This document shows positions 63,097-64,000 of a stretch of DNA of 64,000 bases, one piece after another. Both the position numbers and the translations under genes were made by a program. The notes beneath the pieces are model-generated. The model made no database searches. It worked only from the letters and a program-made list of their open reading frames with translations, and was not told where the DNA came from. Origin of the DNA: Brasilonema sennae CENA114 (GTDB lineage: Bacteria; Cyanobacteriota; Cyanobacteriia; Cyanobacteriales; Nostocaceae); contig NZ_CP030118.1 in assembly GCF_006968745.1 (NCBI RefSeq), positions 3,358,654-3,422,653 on the forward strand, written 5' to 3'. Numbering within the stretch: the first letter of the stretch is position 1; every line of letters begins with the position of its first letter.

Positions 63097-63215
63097 ACTA
63101 AGATCTTGCACCTGCTTTTGGATCCGCCAAGAAATAAATTTCTTGGCTCAAAGGTCAAGTAAGCTAAAGCTTACTGAATATAAATTCCAGTCCGTTTTAA
63201 CGGACTTCGACTATG
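63097..63215. repeat. Second copy of the 119-bp three-hairpin element
   Basis: This matches 57273-57391 over its whole length with few differences. The three stems are CCAAGAAATAAATTTCTTGG (perfect here, one mismatch in the other copy), AGTAAGCTAAAGCTTACT and AGTCCGTTTTAACGGACT. It has no coding capacity. It could be a miniature mobile element or a structured RNA. Confidence 0.8.
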
Positions 63216-64000
63216 CAGCCCTGTAGACGCCCTTGGCGGTGAGCCAGTCCGGTGGATGGGTTCCCAGGCATAAAGGAGCCAGCGCCGGGGTGAGGCAGCG
63301 CGGTCTTGGGGAGGCAGTGCGTTGCCCAGAGCAGCGCCTTGCGGTGAATCCAGCGCTGCCAAGAGTTGTGCCTTGCGGTGAATCCAGCGCTGCAGGCGGG
63401 TTTCCCGCCGTAGGCGACTGGTGAACCCGGAGGGAGCCAGTACTTGATGAGGGTTTCCCGACAGAGGTATCTGGTGAGACCAGCGCTGCAGGAGGGTCTC
63501 CCTCCGTAGGCGACTGGCGAACCCGAAGGGCGTCGGGTTAAGCGCGTTGTGGCAACTAGCCCCGATAGGCGTAGCCGTGCCGCAGGCATAGGGGGCGCTA
63601 CGCAAACGGAGCGGGTTTACCGCCGTAGGCGACGGGCGTTCCCGGAGGGAGCCAGTCCTGCCAAGAGTTGTGCCTTGCGGTGAATCCAGCGCTGCAGGCG
63701 GGTTTCCCGCCGTAGGCGACTGGTGAACCCGGAGGGAGCCAGTACTTGATGAGTGTTTCCCGACAGAGGTATCTGGTGAGACCAGCGCTGCCAAGAGTTG
63801 TGCCTTGCGCGGGTTAAGCGCGTTGTGGCAACTAGCCCCGATAGGCGTAGCCGTGCCGCAGGCATAGGGGGCGCTACGCAAACGGAGAGGGTTTCCCGAC
63901 AGAGGGATCTGGCGTTGGGGTTCCCCCAAAGTCTGCCGGGGGAAGCAACCCAAGCGGCGAGCTTTGACCGTTGTGGCGACTGCGGGGGGTTCCCAAGGCA
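63216..64000. repeat. Large GC-rich repeat field with internal duplication
   Basis: Nearly 800 bases of joined GC-rich elements. The block at about 63358-63490 (GCCAAGAGTTGTGCCTTGCG, GCTGCAGGCGGGTTTCCCGC, GAGCCAGTACTTGATGAG) recurs at about 63660-63792. The block at about 63536-63612 (GTTAAGCGCGTTGTGGCAAC, CGTAGCCGTGCCGCAGGCAT) recurs at about 63811-63887. No gene is supported, although the minus strand stays open for 260 codons. The field continues past the window edge. Confidence 0.85.

Noticed and set aside
63171..63953. A 260-codon minus-strand open frame
   Set aside because: The frame is composed of duplicated repeat modules (RETLLQRW, NALPP-type phrases) and continues through non-coding hairpins. 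It has no recognisable domain.

Overview
The window is chromosomal DNA of a filamentous, probably heterocyst-forming cyanobacterium (order Nostocales by inference). The signs are abundant HIP1 octamers (GCGATCGC), a short CphA2-type cyanophycin synthetase with a cyanophycinase, a PAM68-type photosystem II assembly protein, COP23-domain proteins, a TIC236/TamB-like giant, Ser/Thr kinase and PP2C signalling genes, Uma2 proteins, and dense GC-rich palindromic repeats between genes. The left end cuts an FHA-domain gene and the right end lies inside a repeat field.

Layout. 0-4.5 kb: FHA protein, zinc-ribbon PP2C phosphatase, a 23S-type pseudouridine synthase, and a WD40/ATPase pseudogene. 4.5-8.5 kb: an accessory stretch with small Cys-rich secreted proteins, a degenerate tandem array of HIP1-like units, and a cluster of toxin-antitoxin genes that are mostly broken. 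8.7-16.8 kb: housekeeping genes, namely a TPP riboswitch with thiC, pyrE, a CAU-anticodon tRNA (probably Ile2), a CNNM/CorC-type membrane protein, queC, a Gfo/Idh/MocA oxidoreductase and a DedA protein. 17.2-19 kb: a ParM-like actin with a ParR-like partner, closed by a strong terminator. 19-25 kb: a 1.9-thousand-residue TamB homologue. 26-31.4 kb: a DUF3110 protein, murQ, a GH13 branching-enzyme-like protein and a Ser/Thr kinase. 31.5-36.7 kb: a four-gene minus-strand set of exported trypsin-like proteases with COP23 and WD40 domains. 37-44.8 kb: an OmpR-type two-component system, then small exported or membrane proteins and a P-type ATPase. Four copies of a shared upstream box suggest one regulon. 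45.3-49.5 kb: cphA2, two small genes and cphB. 49.8-54 kb: a second GH13 protein, rpsO, a PAM68-like gene and a DAHP synthase. 54.4-58.6 kb: a lipoprotein, a DUF1517 protein, tyrA and two Uma2 genes. 58.8-61 kb: a metacaspase-FGE protein whose last ~130 bases look like the variable region of a diversity-generating retroelement. 61.1-62.9 kb: a complete IS4-family element with long terminal inverted repeats and an 11-bp target duplication. 63.1-64 kb: a dense repeat field with a long internal duplication.

Functional links. CphA2 and CphB handle storage and breakdown of cyanophycin nitrogen. DAHP synthase and TyrA are the entry and a late step of aromatic amino acid synthesis. The response regulator/kinase pair probably controls the neighbouring PepSY-like and small membrane genes. 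The most unusual items are the candidate DGR target, the protease gene that carries intergenic palindromes in frame, the recently expanded WD40 array, and the chromosomal ParM/ParR-like pair. All calls come from reading the sequence; no database search was run.
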